Origin: Gonapodya prolifera JEL478
Lineage: Eukaryota > Monoblepharomycota > Monoblepharidomycetes > Monoblepharidales > Gonapodyaceae
Reading direction: 5' to 3'
Length of the DNA: 10,248 bases
Assembly: GCA_001574975.1 (NCBI GenBank)
Contig: KQ965843.1
Coordinates: 64,001-74,248 of the forward strand
The notes below the pieces were generated by a model that saw only the letters and a list, made by a program, of their open reading frames with translations, made no database searches and had not been told where the DNA came from. Below are positions 1-8,179 of the stretch, piece after piece; position 1 is the first letter of the stretch; every line of letters starts with the position of its first letter. Both the position numbers and the translations under genes were made by a program.

Positions 1-587
1 GGCAATTACTCCTTGATAGCGACCGTGAATCCGTCGGATATAAAGGTTAGAATAAAAACAATCAAAAACTTTTACAATTTAAAAGTTTCTTGTACCCCCC
101 TTGCCACGGCCACGACGCCCCACCCGCATTCGCGTTCAACAGTTCACAAATCCTTCCAATGGTGTATTGGAGACTTTTTCTAACGTCTCTCCGTTTTATT
201 TCCTCACCTCTACGACCCTTTTTACCACTACCCACAGAAGGGCAGCACGAAGCAACACATGTTAATATGTTGCTCAGGATACTAGAGCATTTCCCCCAGT
301 CCAATTGGATGATTCACTTTAACCGAAAAGCTTCGACGAAAACAAGATCGAGGTCCGCTCAGGCTGAAATTAATGGTGACCGGAGGGCGTAGGAGTCCTG
401 TCACCTGTGGAAGAGCCTTATCGGCCCACTACCCATACGTAGTCGGAGCCCCGATAAAAAGCATTCTGCGCTACCTTTGAAGCAAGAGTGAGAGGTCTTG
501 AGCGCTAACTCCGCAAACGCAAAAATTTGTGTCCCCGTCTCCGGCCTCACCAGAAGCACCTGACCGTTACCGCCACTTGCACCCAAC
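1..587. other. No supportable gene; left-edge intergenic sequence
   Basis: Short open frames exist on both strands but none has recognisable motifs, a signal peptide, convincing splice sites or similarity to anything else in the window. The first 60 bases are AT-rich, with a TATAAA-like run near 38-44 and an AATAAA near 53-58. These could be parts of the 3' end of a gene off the left edge or of a promoter, but neither can be decided here. Similarity to the SDR gene at 3093 begins only at about 588. Confidence 0.4.
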
Positions 588-1246
588 CGTCTACACCGTC
601 TCTCCATAGTCACACGTAGCAGGGTGAGTCACTACCCGCTCCCAGAGCATGACAGGGCACCGCGAAAGGATCCGGTTCGAGGCGTACGATGACCCGCGCG
701 AGTACAAGTTTCTGCAACGGTACGCGGAGACAAAGCTTGCCTATATCTTGATGTCGCGCGAGCTGCAGCGGAGGATGGAGGACAAATATGGAGGGGACGT
801 GCAGTTCTATTCCAAGTACGTTTTCGTCGTTGTGCATGCGATAATATGCGCGCGCACACACGTCCATACCTTGGGAGCGGCGTGCAGTGCTGACTTGGAT
901 GTCTAGTTCGTGCCACCCAGGAGTCGTCAATACCGCGATGGGGAGGATCACGTACGGCTGTGGCTCAAGAACGTCGTGAGCGGTGTTAAAAGGGTGCGTT
1001 TATTTGCTGCATTGCCTTGGACACGTGTATGGATACCTAGACTGATCGCATGCGATATCCCCCGACTTGCAACGTTACTGACATGCACATTGCACGTCCC
1101 GCATGCAGATATTCATGACGACCCCGAACCAAGGCGCCAAATCCATCGTGTTCCTCGCCACGTCTTCCGACGTACAGGTATATCTGGCGAGACGGTTGTG
1201 GGAGTGGAGTTTGGATGTGGTGAGGGGGAAGAGGGTGGAGGTGTGA
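588..1246 (+). pseudogene. Truncated, decayed copy of the SDR gene at 3093
   Basis: This is a remnant of a short-chain dehydrogenase/reductase, an NAD(P)-dependent oxidoreductase family. It keeps the catalytic half and lacks the N-terminal Rossmann half (no TGxxxGxG or NAG). Around 588-612 a stretch reading VYTVSP aligns with VVAISS of the fuller copy and runs into TAG. From about 650 the frame is well conserved, with RYAETKL containing the YxxxK active-site motif. The exon ends at 815 with donor GTACGT, at the same place and phase as in the gene at 3093. The next exon starts at 907 and gives NSCHPGVVN; one base is then missing relative to the fuller copy, after which HVRLWLKNVVSGVKR continues in another frame to a donor at 994. 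The last exon starts at 1109 (MTTPNQGAKSIVF) and runs in frame through the position of the next intron into RRLWEWS, stopping at TGA 1244-1246. About 28-30 codons and one intron of the fuller copy are missing there. Truncation, stop and frameshift make it a pseudogene. Confidence 0.8.
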
Positions 1247-3092
1247 GGCGGGCAGGCGGGTTTGGATTTTGGAGACGGTCACGGGCAGATTGGTGCGTGC
1301 TGAAATGATATGGCGGACATATCATATTGGAGTTGGGACTTGTGAGGAAAGACGTTTTAACCTGATTGTACCATAATTCTTCTACTGACGTAATTTTACA
1401 ATAAATGTACCGTGTTCTGAGATAATTACTGACCAATGAGTTGGCGTTGGCAAAACCACACCTCGAGATGTAAAATGTAAATTACAAACATTAACGGCCT
1501 CACCATGAAGAGTAGTGCAAGATGGTATATATGAACCGTTTACGCAGGCGTCATTTTAGCGCTGGGTAATGTCATCATTTGCTCTCTGCGAACCAGAAGC
1601 TGCGATGTCCCTATAGAATTGTTGGCTTGAATGGTCGTCTGAAAGTGAATTTTTGGCCAATTTTTAGTGCTAAAGAGATACTGGTGCCCTCTAAGTCTCA
1701 ACGCACTTTGGGCGCATGATCTTTTTTGGCAGACCAAAAATCAAGGTGTTTTCCTGCGAACTTGTAATTCGTCACGTCAGAAGATAATATCATTGCCCGA
1801 GGCCAAATGCCAACGTCCATGCGGTGCGAGTTGTTTGATGATCAGGTCTTTGCCTCAATGTCCTGTATCATTGGGCAGCAGAAAGTGCGTTATTTGCCAC
1901 GGTGACCTTTTCGCAGCGTAGTGCTGCGCAATCAAGGCCTCAGTGATTTACCATCTGCTGAACTGTCCCAAGAAGTCTCATGTCGCGACTCCAACTTAAA
2001 ATCACAAGGCACGTCGCATCACGATGGGAGGTAGCTTTGGGATATATTCGTTTTGGCAATGTTGACGCAGATTTTAGTTTGGGCGCACAGGTTGCAGGAG
2101 CAGGTGTTTCACTTCGCCAATTCCTATCTCGACTTTGTGATGTCATACATTGTACTACAGAAAGGCATGTTGTGGTACTCCTGCCCGGTGAGCCTCTTCG
2201 TTTGGAAGCTCATGCCGTTTGCCACGGGCAGTTGCTGTCACTTCCTCGCGAACTCAACCTTCACTAACGAATAACAAAGAGAGAAATTTTTTACAGCTTA
2301 TTTGTTTTGGTTAAGATTACAATTGTACATCATCTCTCCTTTTCTCTGACTGTCAAATCTCAAAATTGTAGGTGACACGGTGATGGAAGGAACATTTATC
2401 GTGCCAGTGCCGCATCAAGAATTGATTCATCATATCGTTGCACCATTTTATTAAGCGAGGAAGGCTCAACGGAATACTTTTCTGTGTGAAGAAGCACAAC
2501 ACATTGGGCAAATAAATGTGGTTACAGGCGTTCCCAGCACGCTTGAGCACTCGCTATTTTGCATGTTAGTCTTATCATCAAATAAAGCATTCGATAGACG
2601 CTGTAGAGATGCTTGTGTGAGGAGTGTGAAGAAACATTGCCTTGGTGATAGTAGATACACATTGAGCATTGAGGAATTGAAAATTTCCCACACAGATTGT
2701 GTTTCAAAGCAGCAGTGTGGTGATTACCATCGATACGGGAGGTTTTGCCCCATCTGAGAACAGGACAGGTCGTGGCTACCACAAGAGCATCTATCAAGGG
2801 AACTTCAGACGATTGCGTCACTCTCCTCCGTCAGAAAATGGTAACCATGAGCGAAAACACACATCTATCCTGCGTGAGCTTCGAGCGATGCCCCAATCCT
2901 CTCGAAATATTTCAGCTGTACTACGACTCACTGTATGCGACCTCCCCTGTACAGCCGCCAGCGACTCACTCACAGATCGATTGCTCACTGTTGCGCTGTC
3001 TCCGGCTCTCGAGTTTAGCCGCCAGATCATCCGGCAACTCGAAAACGTGGGAACAAACTTGGAACGCGCGTCCGTACTCTGCGTGACACAGC
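1247..3092. other. About 1.8 kb without a convincing gene
   Basis: This stretch appears more AT-rich than its flanks and has only short, mutually overlapping open frames. One piece looks more exon-like than the rest: minus strand 2481-2396, which follows a pyrimidine-rich CACAG acceptor-like site and reads about 28 hydrophilic residues (including MVQRYDESILDAALAR) to TAA. I could not join it to an upstream exon. The region also holds a small hairpin at 1305-1325. Its right end must contain the promoter and 5' leader of the SDR gene at 3093, but I see no decisive promoter element. Confidence 0.4.
1305..1325. repeat. Small perfect inverted repeat (8-bp arms, 5-nt loop)
   Basis: ATGATATG at 1305-1312 and CATATCAT at 1318-1325 are perfect reverse complements separated by GCGGA. 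It lies 58 bases past the stop of the SDR relic. The arms are AT-rich and short, so it could be a weak hairpin in a 3' untranslated region or chance. No role can be assigned. Confidence 0.45.
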
Positions 3093-4704
3093 ATGTCTGA
3101 TTCTGCAAAGCCATTCACTTACGAGTCCCTCCCGGTAAGCGCACCGATGGCGTCTTATGAGGCGCTTTCGTTACCTGGCTTGCTCACCACACTAACGCCC
3201 CTCAAGGACCTGTCCGGCCAAACTGCCGTCATCACTGGATGTTCGTCTGGTGTCGGGGCTGCTACAGCGCGGGAGCTGTGAGTTCCTTCCGGCGAAATCG
3301 CATCGGCAGCCTGGTCGGACCAAAATGTGGGGAACGTAACGGCAGGGCGAGGAAGGAGCACATGTGCTCTGCCTGGCGAGGAATAAGGACAAGACTCAGC
3401 CAGTGATTGATGGGATTATCAAGGAGACTGGAAATGAAAAGGTGATTGGTTCTGGCGGTAATTTGGGACAACGAACGTCAAGGCTCATAATCGGACACAC
3501 CGTGCATCCTCCCTCACCGCCCTCTTCCGTATCACAGGTCGAATTCATCTCATGCGACCTCCTCTCACTGCGCTCAGTCGCCGCCGCCGCCAACGCCGTG
3601 GCGGCGATATCCCTCCCCGTGAACATGCTCATTCTCAACGCTGGAATGATTGGGGCGCCTGGGACGATGGCGAGGTCCGAGGATGGGATAGAAGTGACGT
3701 GGGTGGGTTGATGGCTGAGGTCGGTGCGGTGCGGTTCGACTGTGTGAGTTTACACTGCTTGCTAATCTGACACGGCCGCGAATCCTCATCACTTTAGGCA
3801 GTGTGAGAGTTACTCGTCCGTGTTCCGCTCGGCACAACATGAAGAGCCTCATCACCCCTTCCCACATCCAGCAACCACTTCTCACACTTCCTCCTCGCCA
3901 CCCGCTTGCTCGCCTTGCTCGAACGCTCCGTCTCCCTCGGCACACCCGCCCGGGTCGTCGCCATCTCCTCCGCGGTCCAAACGTTCGCCGGATACAAGGA
4001 TGGTATCCGGTTCGACAAGTTCGACGACGAGAAGGCGTACGAGATGTTCAAAAGGTACGCCGAGACCAAGCTGTCGAATATCTTGATGGCGAGGCAGATG
4101 CAGATGAGGGTGGTGGAGAAGTTGGGGAAGGATGTCAAGTTTTATGTCAAGTGAGTCCAAGGTGTCCTGAATTCGGTCATTGGCATCTGTCGTGTGACGT
4201 TGCATTCTCTTCTCTGCACCAGCTCTTGCCACCCTGGAGCAGTCAACAGTGAACTGGGCGACGACTACGTTTGGTCGTGGATCCGTCGTGTGTTTAGCGC
4301 CATCAAGTCTGTGAGTCTCGTTTTCTGCTACTTCAATCTATCGAGTCGAAAGCTGAACACGCCTTCCCTCGACGTCCTTTCCAGAGCTCGTCATGATCAC
4401 GCCAAGCGAGGGCTCCAAATCGTCCGTCTTCCTCGCAGCTTCGTCTGACGTCCAGGTTCGTCGTTCCTTCTTTCTCCTTTCTGCTTCCCGGCTTCCCTCT
4501 TCCCTCCCTCTCCTCGCCCCCCCTTCTCCCCTCCCTTCCCCCCCCCACACCACCACCACCCACAGACCCGCAACATCCGCGGCCAATATTACATGGACCG
4601 CGCACGCCCGGCCAAGTCCAGCGACCTCTGCGAGGCGGCAGGGGACGAGGCGTTGGCGAAGAAGTTGTGGGAGTGGAGCGAGGAGGTTTTGAAGGCCAAA
4701 GAAC
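3093..4704 (+). CDS. Short-chain dehydrogenase/reductase, eight exons, one-base frameshift in exon 2
   Basis: It encodes an NAD(P)-dependent oxidoreductase of the classical SDR superfamily, similar in layout to retinol-dehydrogenase and WW-domain-oxidoreductase-like proteins; the substrate cannot be told. Exons by reading frame and splice sites: 3093-3277, 3346-3441, 3538-3702, 3798-3802, 3872-4150, 4223-4310, 4387-4455, and 4566 to about 4704. Counting as if the frameshift were absent, motifs are TGCSSGVG at residues 48-55 (cofactor binding), LNAG ending at G130, AISS with the likely catalytic Ser 183/184, YAETK (Tyr213, Lys217) and SCHPG near 245-249. Length to the end of similarity is about 342 residues, normal for fungal members. 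Exon 2 reads ELARK, then GAHVLCLARN one frame away: a base is missing near 3355-3357. Exon 4 is only 5 nt. Similarity to the relic ends near 4704; the open frame then runs without family resemblance to TGA 5127-5129, inside the next gene, so the true end is unresolved. A donor-like GTATGA lies at 4705. The gene may be functional with a sequence error, or a young pseudogene. Confidence 0.85.
4465..4565 (+). other. Strongly pyrimidine-biased intron (intron 7 of the SDR gene)
   Basis: The intron between 4456 and 4565 is almost entirely C and T over most of its length, with runs of 7-9 C and a CAC repeat just before the CACAG acceptor. A polypyrimidine tract before an acceptor is normal, but here it fills nearly the whole intron. 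In the relic at 588-1246 this intron is gone. Confidence 0.6.
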
Positions 4705-5046
4705 GTATGACCTATGTGTTTGACGTTGGTATAGAGTTTGTGGGATTCGCGCGGCGTTTTGTGGCGCGGAGTGTTTGCGGGTGCCGTTTCATACGTTTGG
4801 ATGTGATGATTCGCGGGAACGAATGCCGACCTTGCGAGACAATGAATGAATGTCGTGGCATAGCGTTATTCCACTACTATTCGTTTCACGATCCACTAAA
4901 CGCGAAATGGTCCACAAGCGGACAAACCACGCTGCAGTGCCCTCCGCCGCTACGGTTCGTCCACAGCCACAATTCGGCGGAACCCTCTTCCCTCCTTCTC
5001 TCCTCCTCTCGTCCGCCTCGCAGCACCATCCAATCGACCTCTCGGC

Positions 5047-5436
5047 ATGGACTCCACATCCCCTCCTCCCTACTCCACCCTCCCCCTGCCCCCGCCATCG
5101 TACATGCAAACCCCGCCACCTACGAGTAAAGTCACCGCCCCGCTGCTCCCAATCGAGGCACCCTCGGTACCAGACCCCAGCCGGGTGCATGAAAATCTCT
5201 TCGCGGCCGAGTTGGGAGGGATAGCCGTCTGGGACGACGATGACGAGAAGGCCAGCGGCAAATGCAGGTCGAAGGGGTGCAGTGGCGGGTGCAGCTGCAA
5301 CAACTGCTGCACCCAACGAGGGTGTACGGACTTTTGCGTAGCGTGTGGGGCGATTGCCGAACTGTGTGCCCCCGTGTGTGCGGTGTTGGAGTTGTGTGGG
5401 CAGTGTTTGTTGTTGTGTACGATTTGCGTGGACTAA
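5047..5436 (+). CDS. Small PPxY-containing, cysteine-rich protein (129 residues, function unknown)
   Basis: This is a single-exon open frame ending in TAA at 5434-5436; I do not recognise a named family. Residues 1-47 are rich in Pro and Ser and hold two PPxY motifs, PPPY at 6-9 and PPSY at 16-19. PPxY is the known ligand of WW domains, for example those of Nedd4/Rsp5 ubiquitin ligases. An acidic stretch DDDDEK follows at 63-68. Residues 73-127 contain 15 cysteines, first in a hydrophilic part (KCRSKGCSGGCSCNNCC), then in a hydrophobic part (IAELCAPVCAVLELCGQC to the end). There is no N-terminal signal peptide. The arrangement would suit a cytosolic protein tied to a membrane through its cysteine-rich tail (acylation or a CYSTM-like insertion) that recruits a WW-domain partner; this is inference. 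The open frame of the SDR gene's last exon overlaps it in another frame only because that exon lacks a clear stop. It could also be a chance frame, but the two-part composition argues for a real gene. Confidence 0.6.
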   Translation: MDSTSPPPYSTLPLPPPSYMQTPPPTSKVTAPLLPIEAPSVPDPSRVHENLFAAELGGIAVWDDDDEKASGKCRSKGCSGGCSCNNCCTQRGCTDFCVACGAIAELCAPVCAVLELCGQCLLLCTICVD

Positions 5437-5722
5437 GGAGTGCGAGGACGAGGATAGAGAGGGCGAGCTTGTGTGATGGCGTACTGGGACTTTTTCGATT
5501 GTGGAAGAGAGGAATGAAGGCTGCGGTGATGATTGGAAGTGTCATCTCATCACGTTTCGGAAAGAACAATTTCACAAAATACAAATTCGCCTGGGCTTGC
5601 AGTAAGCATTCGCGACATAAGTCATTAGATTAATATACTGAGAAATAACAAGTAGACCCGCGCAAAATTCGATTCCTGCCAGAACAACGTTGATACTCGC
5701 AGAAACACCGGCATGAGTACTC
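5437..5722. other. Intergenic, nothing recognised
   Basis: The stretch lies between the 3' end of the cysteine-rich gene and the apparent tail of the minus-strand ERD2-like relic, so it should hold both 3' ends. No canonical AATAAA, hairpin or repeat stands out on either strand. A TTCGATTCC near 5667 resembles a tRNA T-loop, but its flanks do not pair. Confidence 0.4.
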
Positions 5723-6580
5723 TCAAGAAGAATCGACCTTGCCATCTCCTCGATTGACCGGCTCCTCTTTTGAGGACGTTGCGACTTCGTCGTTGGCCGG
5801 GGGTTTCTCGGCGTGACCCTGCACGTTTGGCGCTGGAACAGACTGGTCGAGGAGTGGTTGGACGTTGGCACTTTCCACGTCATCAACCTTCAAGGGTTTG
5901 CAGGAGTCTTCGAAGTGGAATGGGTGTGGTATAAGTTTGAAGGAGGCACAAGACTCGACGTCGTAAAAGGGTGGATTCACGTTCCTGCCGGCCTTTGAGC
6001 CACGCATACAGAGCGCCGAGGTAGACAAGCTCCTAGATCGCTCCGAACGTGAACGCGATGGGGTCGATGTAGTCGTCGGTTTGCCATCTGGCAGTCCATC
6101 CATGAGGGGGTGACGTCAAAGTCGACCCATCAGAATCGAAGTACCACTCAAGACCAGCGACCAGGTCCTCCAGAGGAACGCGGACTCACCGAACTACCCA
6201 ATTCACAATATAAAAAAACCGGTACGACCCGAGCGCGGCCACGTACGCGAATACGTAGGGATCCGTCGAACGCGAAGAAGGACGACACAACGCGTTGCGG
6301 GATGATGGCGACGGATTCGAGGACGATTGAGAAGGACCAGGCCAACTTGATAGAGAACAAAGTGTGGTGATTGATGTGCTTGATGCATTGACCGATACCG
6401 CATGACTGCTGGCCCTCACCTCCAACGACGTAAAATCATAATTCCACGCAACCCCCATCGCAAGACTCGCGAACACCAGCGTCCCCACATTCTGCACGTG
6501 TGACACGAGGAGTCAACCAGCAGCAGCGTCTTTGCCGCGATGTGCAGAAAATCGCCGCACAGGCGCGCGATAGTGCACAT
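5723..6580 (-). pseudogene. Decayed KDEL-receptor (ERD2)-like gene
   Basis: ERD2/KDEL receptors are seven-helix Golgi/ER proteins that return escaped ER-resident proteins carrying a C-terminal HDEL/KDEL. Reading on minus, a first exon starts at ATG 6580-6578 and gives MCTIARLCGDFLHIAAKTLL, matching the family's RLxGDLSHLL start. The next recognisable exon, 6491-6420, reads LAMGVAWNYDFTSLE. Only about 26 bases separate them, so the middle helices (roughly 75-80 residues) are missing. Exon 6345-6190 begins LAWSFSIVLESVAIIPQ, very close to the family's ILWTFSIYLESVAILPQ, and ends YRFFYIVNWVV in another frame. Between PQ and NW there are 30 codons plus one base, where human KDEL receptors have 30 residues, so one base appears inserted. 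The last core exon starts at 6087 (RWQTDDYIDPIAFTFGAI) and meets TAG at 6035-6033 where relatives have Gln. Further on, after another frame change, a hydrophilic stretch continues to a stop at 5723 and may be an old C-terminal tail. Introns 6419-6346 and 6189-6088 keep good splice sites. The deletion, frameshift and stop argue against function. Confidence 0.8.
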
Positions 6581-7131
6581 TTTGCAAGGTGGGGGATTCG
6601 ATGTGTACCGTGGCCGCGGTTGTTGTATTTGGAAAGTTTGCGTTGTTGGTTTCATGGGAGTACCGCTGCGATCAGAGCTCGAAGAATGGTTGTATTCACG
6701 AATACTGATTGCCCTCTCCCTCACAGTCGTTGCTATCGCTATGTTCGATGGCACCCTGGCCTGTATAACTTGAATCACACAATCCAACATTTTCATTGAA
6801 TTAATTCCCAGGGAAAATATTTGAAACGTGCGTCACACGGCCGGGGTACAGTTGGCTACACTGCATTATATTCTGATCGACCTTCTCAGGAGTCTCTGAA
6901 CCACCGTTCGGCAGTGGTCGATCGGTACTGATTCTGTTCATGCAAATACAAACTAAAGTCAACTGTCAAGAAGCCTTCGGTTCTTTGCTTTCTGTTTTCG
7001 CCTCTTGCTGATGTGGATGGCGTTGCCAGGAGATGCATCGCCACCGGTCATTTAGTGACACCCTCAGGGTCCTTTTGTACTTGTCTTTCCTCCCCCACCG
7101 AATCCGCCCACCAAATCACACTGCAATCACA
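6581..7131. promoter_or_regulatory. Shared upstream region between divergent ERD2-like relic and GPI-type gene
   Basis: About 550 bases lie between two start codons that point away from each other (6580 on minus, 7132 on plus), so any promoter of both lies here. The plus side ends in a pyrimidine-rich leader typical of fungal genes, with CT-rich runs near 6985-7013 and 7071-7100, then a CA-rich CAATCACA just before the ATG. An 8-bp dyad (6875-6882 and 6916-6923) sits mid-region. No clear TATA box is seen. The same head-to-head arrangement recurs at 8462-8888. The short open frames inside have no support. Confidence 0.5.
6875..6923. repeat. Perfect 8-bp dyad, arms 33 nt apart
   Basis: GATCGACC at 6875-6882 and GGTCGATC at 6916-6923 are perfect reverse complements. 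They lie in the middle of the divergent upstream region. A dyad here could be a pair of opposed sites for one regulator, but the match is short enough to be chance. Confidence 0.35.
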
Positions 7132-8179
7132 ATGCGCGCGTCTCTCTCCGCAATCGCTCTCGTGAGTCCCCCCATCGCCCCACTCCCGCCGCGCAGAATC
7201 CTCCAAGTTGCTTCCACATATATTGCTATTTCCACAGTCTGCCCTCGCCGTCTCCCTCGTCGCACTCGCACCTGCGCGTGCAAACACAATCGAGGTCGCA
7301 GCGATCGAGAAAGGTACGGAACTCAGTCATTTCGCTGCCTGAACATCTCTGTCCCAGTACTGACGCCCCACCCTGCGGTCTCTTGTAACAGTCACGTCCC
7401 TCCTCACCGACGTCGCCGCCCTCCCGCACACCCCCGCATCCCGCCTCACCAAGCGAGCGGACTGCGTCTCGTGCACCACCTGGGCCAACAACTGTGTGGC
7501 CTTCCAGGGCAAATGCACCACCTTATACTCGGGCTGCGCGTGCCCCGCACCTCAGAAGAGCCTTCTAACGGCGTGTTTCAACAGCCTGGTCGGAACCCCC
7601 GGGTACACCGCGGATTCCGTGAAGCAGATGCTGCAGACGTTCGACCAGACCTGCACGCAGATTGCGGGCGCTACGCAGGCACAGCTCGACGCGCTGGACC
7701 AGCAGACTGCGGGGTATTGCAACAATTTTGGCGCTACGGTGAATCTGGACGTATGCAAGGGTGGGGCCAGTGCACCTGCTTCTGCTTCTGCTGCTCCTGC
7801 TGCTGTTTCTTCCGCCACTGCATCTGCTTCTCTTCCTCCTGCTGCTGCTTCTCCTGCTCCTCTTCCTGCTCCTGCACCTTCCACGGCACCGGCACCGGCA
7901 TCGGCACCAGCTGGTTCCAACACCCAGACCACGTCGTGAGTTAATGCGTCGCAGTATTCTACGACTTCATGAGCTTCATGGGTTCTCTAATGTCCGTCGC
8001 TTACTTATAAACAGGAAACCCGCCTCCGCGACCTCCAGTACCGTGGCGTCCAAGGTGGTGCTGTCCATCGCAGGTAAGCTTGTACCGCTTTACTCGCCAA
8101 TCCATCAGGACACACTTGTTAGACACCCCAATTTTCTACAAACGCAGCCCTCCTCGCTGTCTTTTCGCTTTTTGCCTGA
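7132..8179 (+). CDS. Cysteine-rich secreted protein with Kex2-type site and GPI-type tail (246 residues)
   Basis: Five exons fit one frame: 7132-7161, 7238-7313, 7392-7935, 8015-8073 and 8148-8179 (TGA at 8177-8179). All introns are GT-AG and 74-79 nt long. Residues 1-25 form a signal peptide (MRASLSAIAL, then a hydrophobic core ending APARA, likely cut before Asn26). A short propeptide ends LTKR at 54-57, a Kex2-type site. The domain at 58-160 has ten Cys at 60, 63, 70, 77, 84, 86, 97, 123, 145 and 157, giving C-x2-C-x6-C-x6-C-x6-C-x-C-x10-C and then wider spacing; ten is even, as expected for disulfides. Residues 161 to about 215 are an Ala/Ser/Pro/Thr linker. The last exons add a Ser/Thr stretch and a hydrophobic end (VVLSIAALLAVFSLFA), as in GPI anchor signals. 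The layout suggests a wall- or membrane-bound surface protein. The cysteine spacing does not fit the eight-Cys CFEM pattern as I know it, so the family is unassigned. A damaged relative lies at 8889. Confidence 0.85.
7770..7905 (+). repeat. Low-complexity Ala/Ser/Pro linker repeat in the GPI-type gene
   Basis: Degenerate GCT/TCT/CCT triplets (CTGCTTCTGCT-like) make up this stretch and encode the flexible linker of the secreted protein. The same DNA read in the next frame gives a Leu/Phe run, and on minus a Gly/Ala/Glu run, which explains the long but meaningless open frames there. Triplet repeats of this kind tend to vary in length between alleles. Confidence 0.75.

Noticed and set aside
1940-2146. 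Minus-strand RLLGTVQQM stretch, faintly like a Ty3-type reverse transcriptase connection segment
   Set aside because: The resemblance is about nine residues; a stop follows at once and no reverse-transcriptase, RNase H or integrase motif or terminal repeat is nearby.
2053-2274. Plus frame VFHFANSYLDFVMSYIV, vaguely like a gamma-tubulin complex protein segment
   Set aside because: Only a loose hydrophobic pattern matches; no neighbouring exons of that family could be read.
2699-3114. Overlapping open frames on both strands just before the SDR start
   Set aside because: No motif, no splice support, and they occupy the expected promoter and leader of the SDR gene.
4789-5316. 175-residue minus-strand open frame over the SDR end and cysteine-rich gene
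   Set aside because: Composition is irregular, there are no motifs, and it is antisense to the better-supported plus-strand gene at 5047.
5660-5685. TTCGATTCC resembling a tRNA T-loop
   Set aside because: The flanking five bases on each side do not pair and no acceptor or anticodon arm can be built.
6110-6370. Plus-strand 86-residue Arg/Thr-rich frame
   Set aside because: It is antisense to ERD2-like exons whose protein similarity on minus is clear.
7552-7932. Long minus-strand Ala/Gly/Glu-rich open frame
   Set aside because: It is the shadow of the low-complexity linker and cysteine domain of the plus-strand GPI-type gene.
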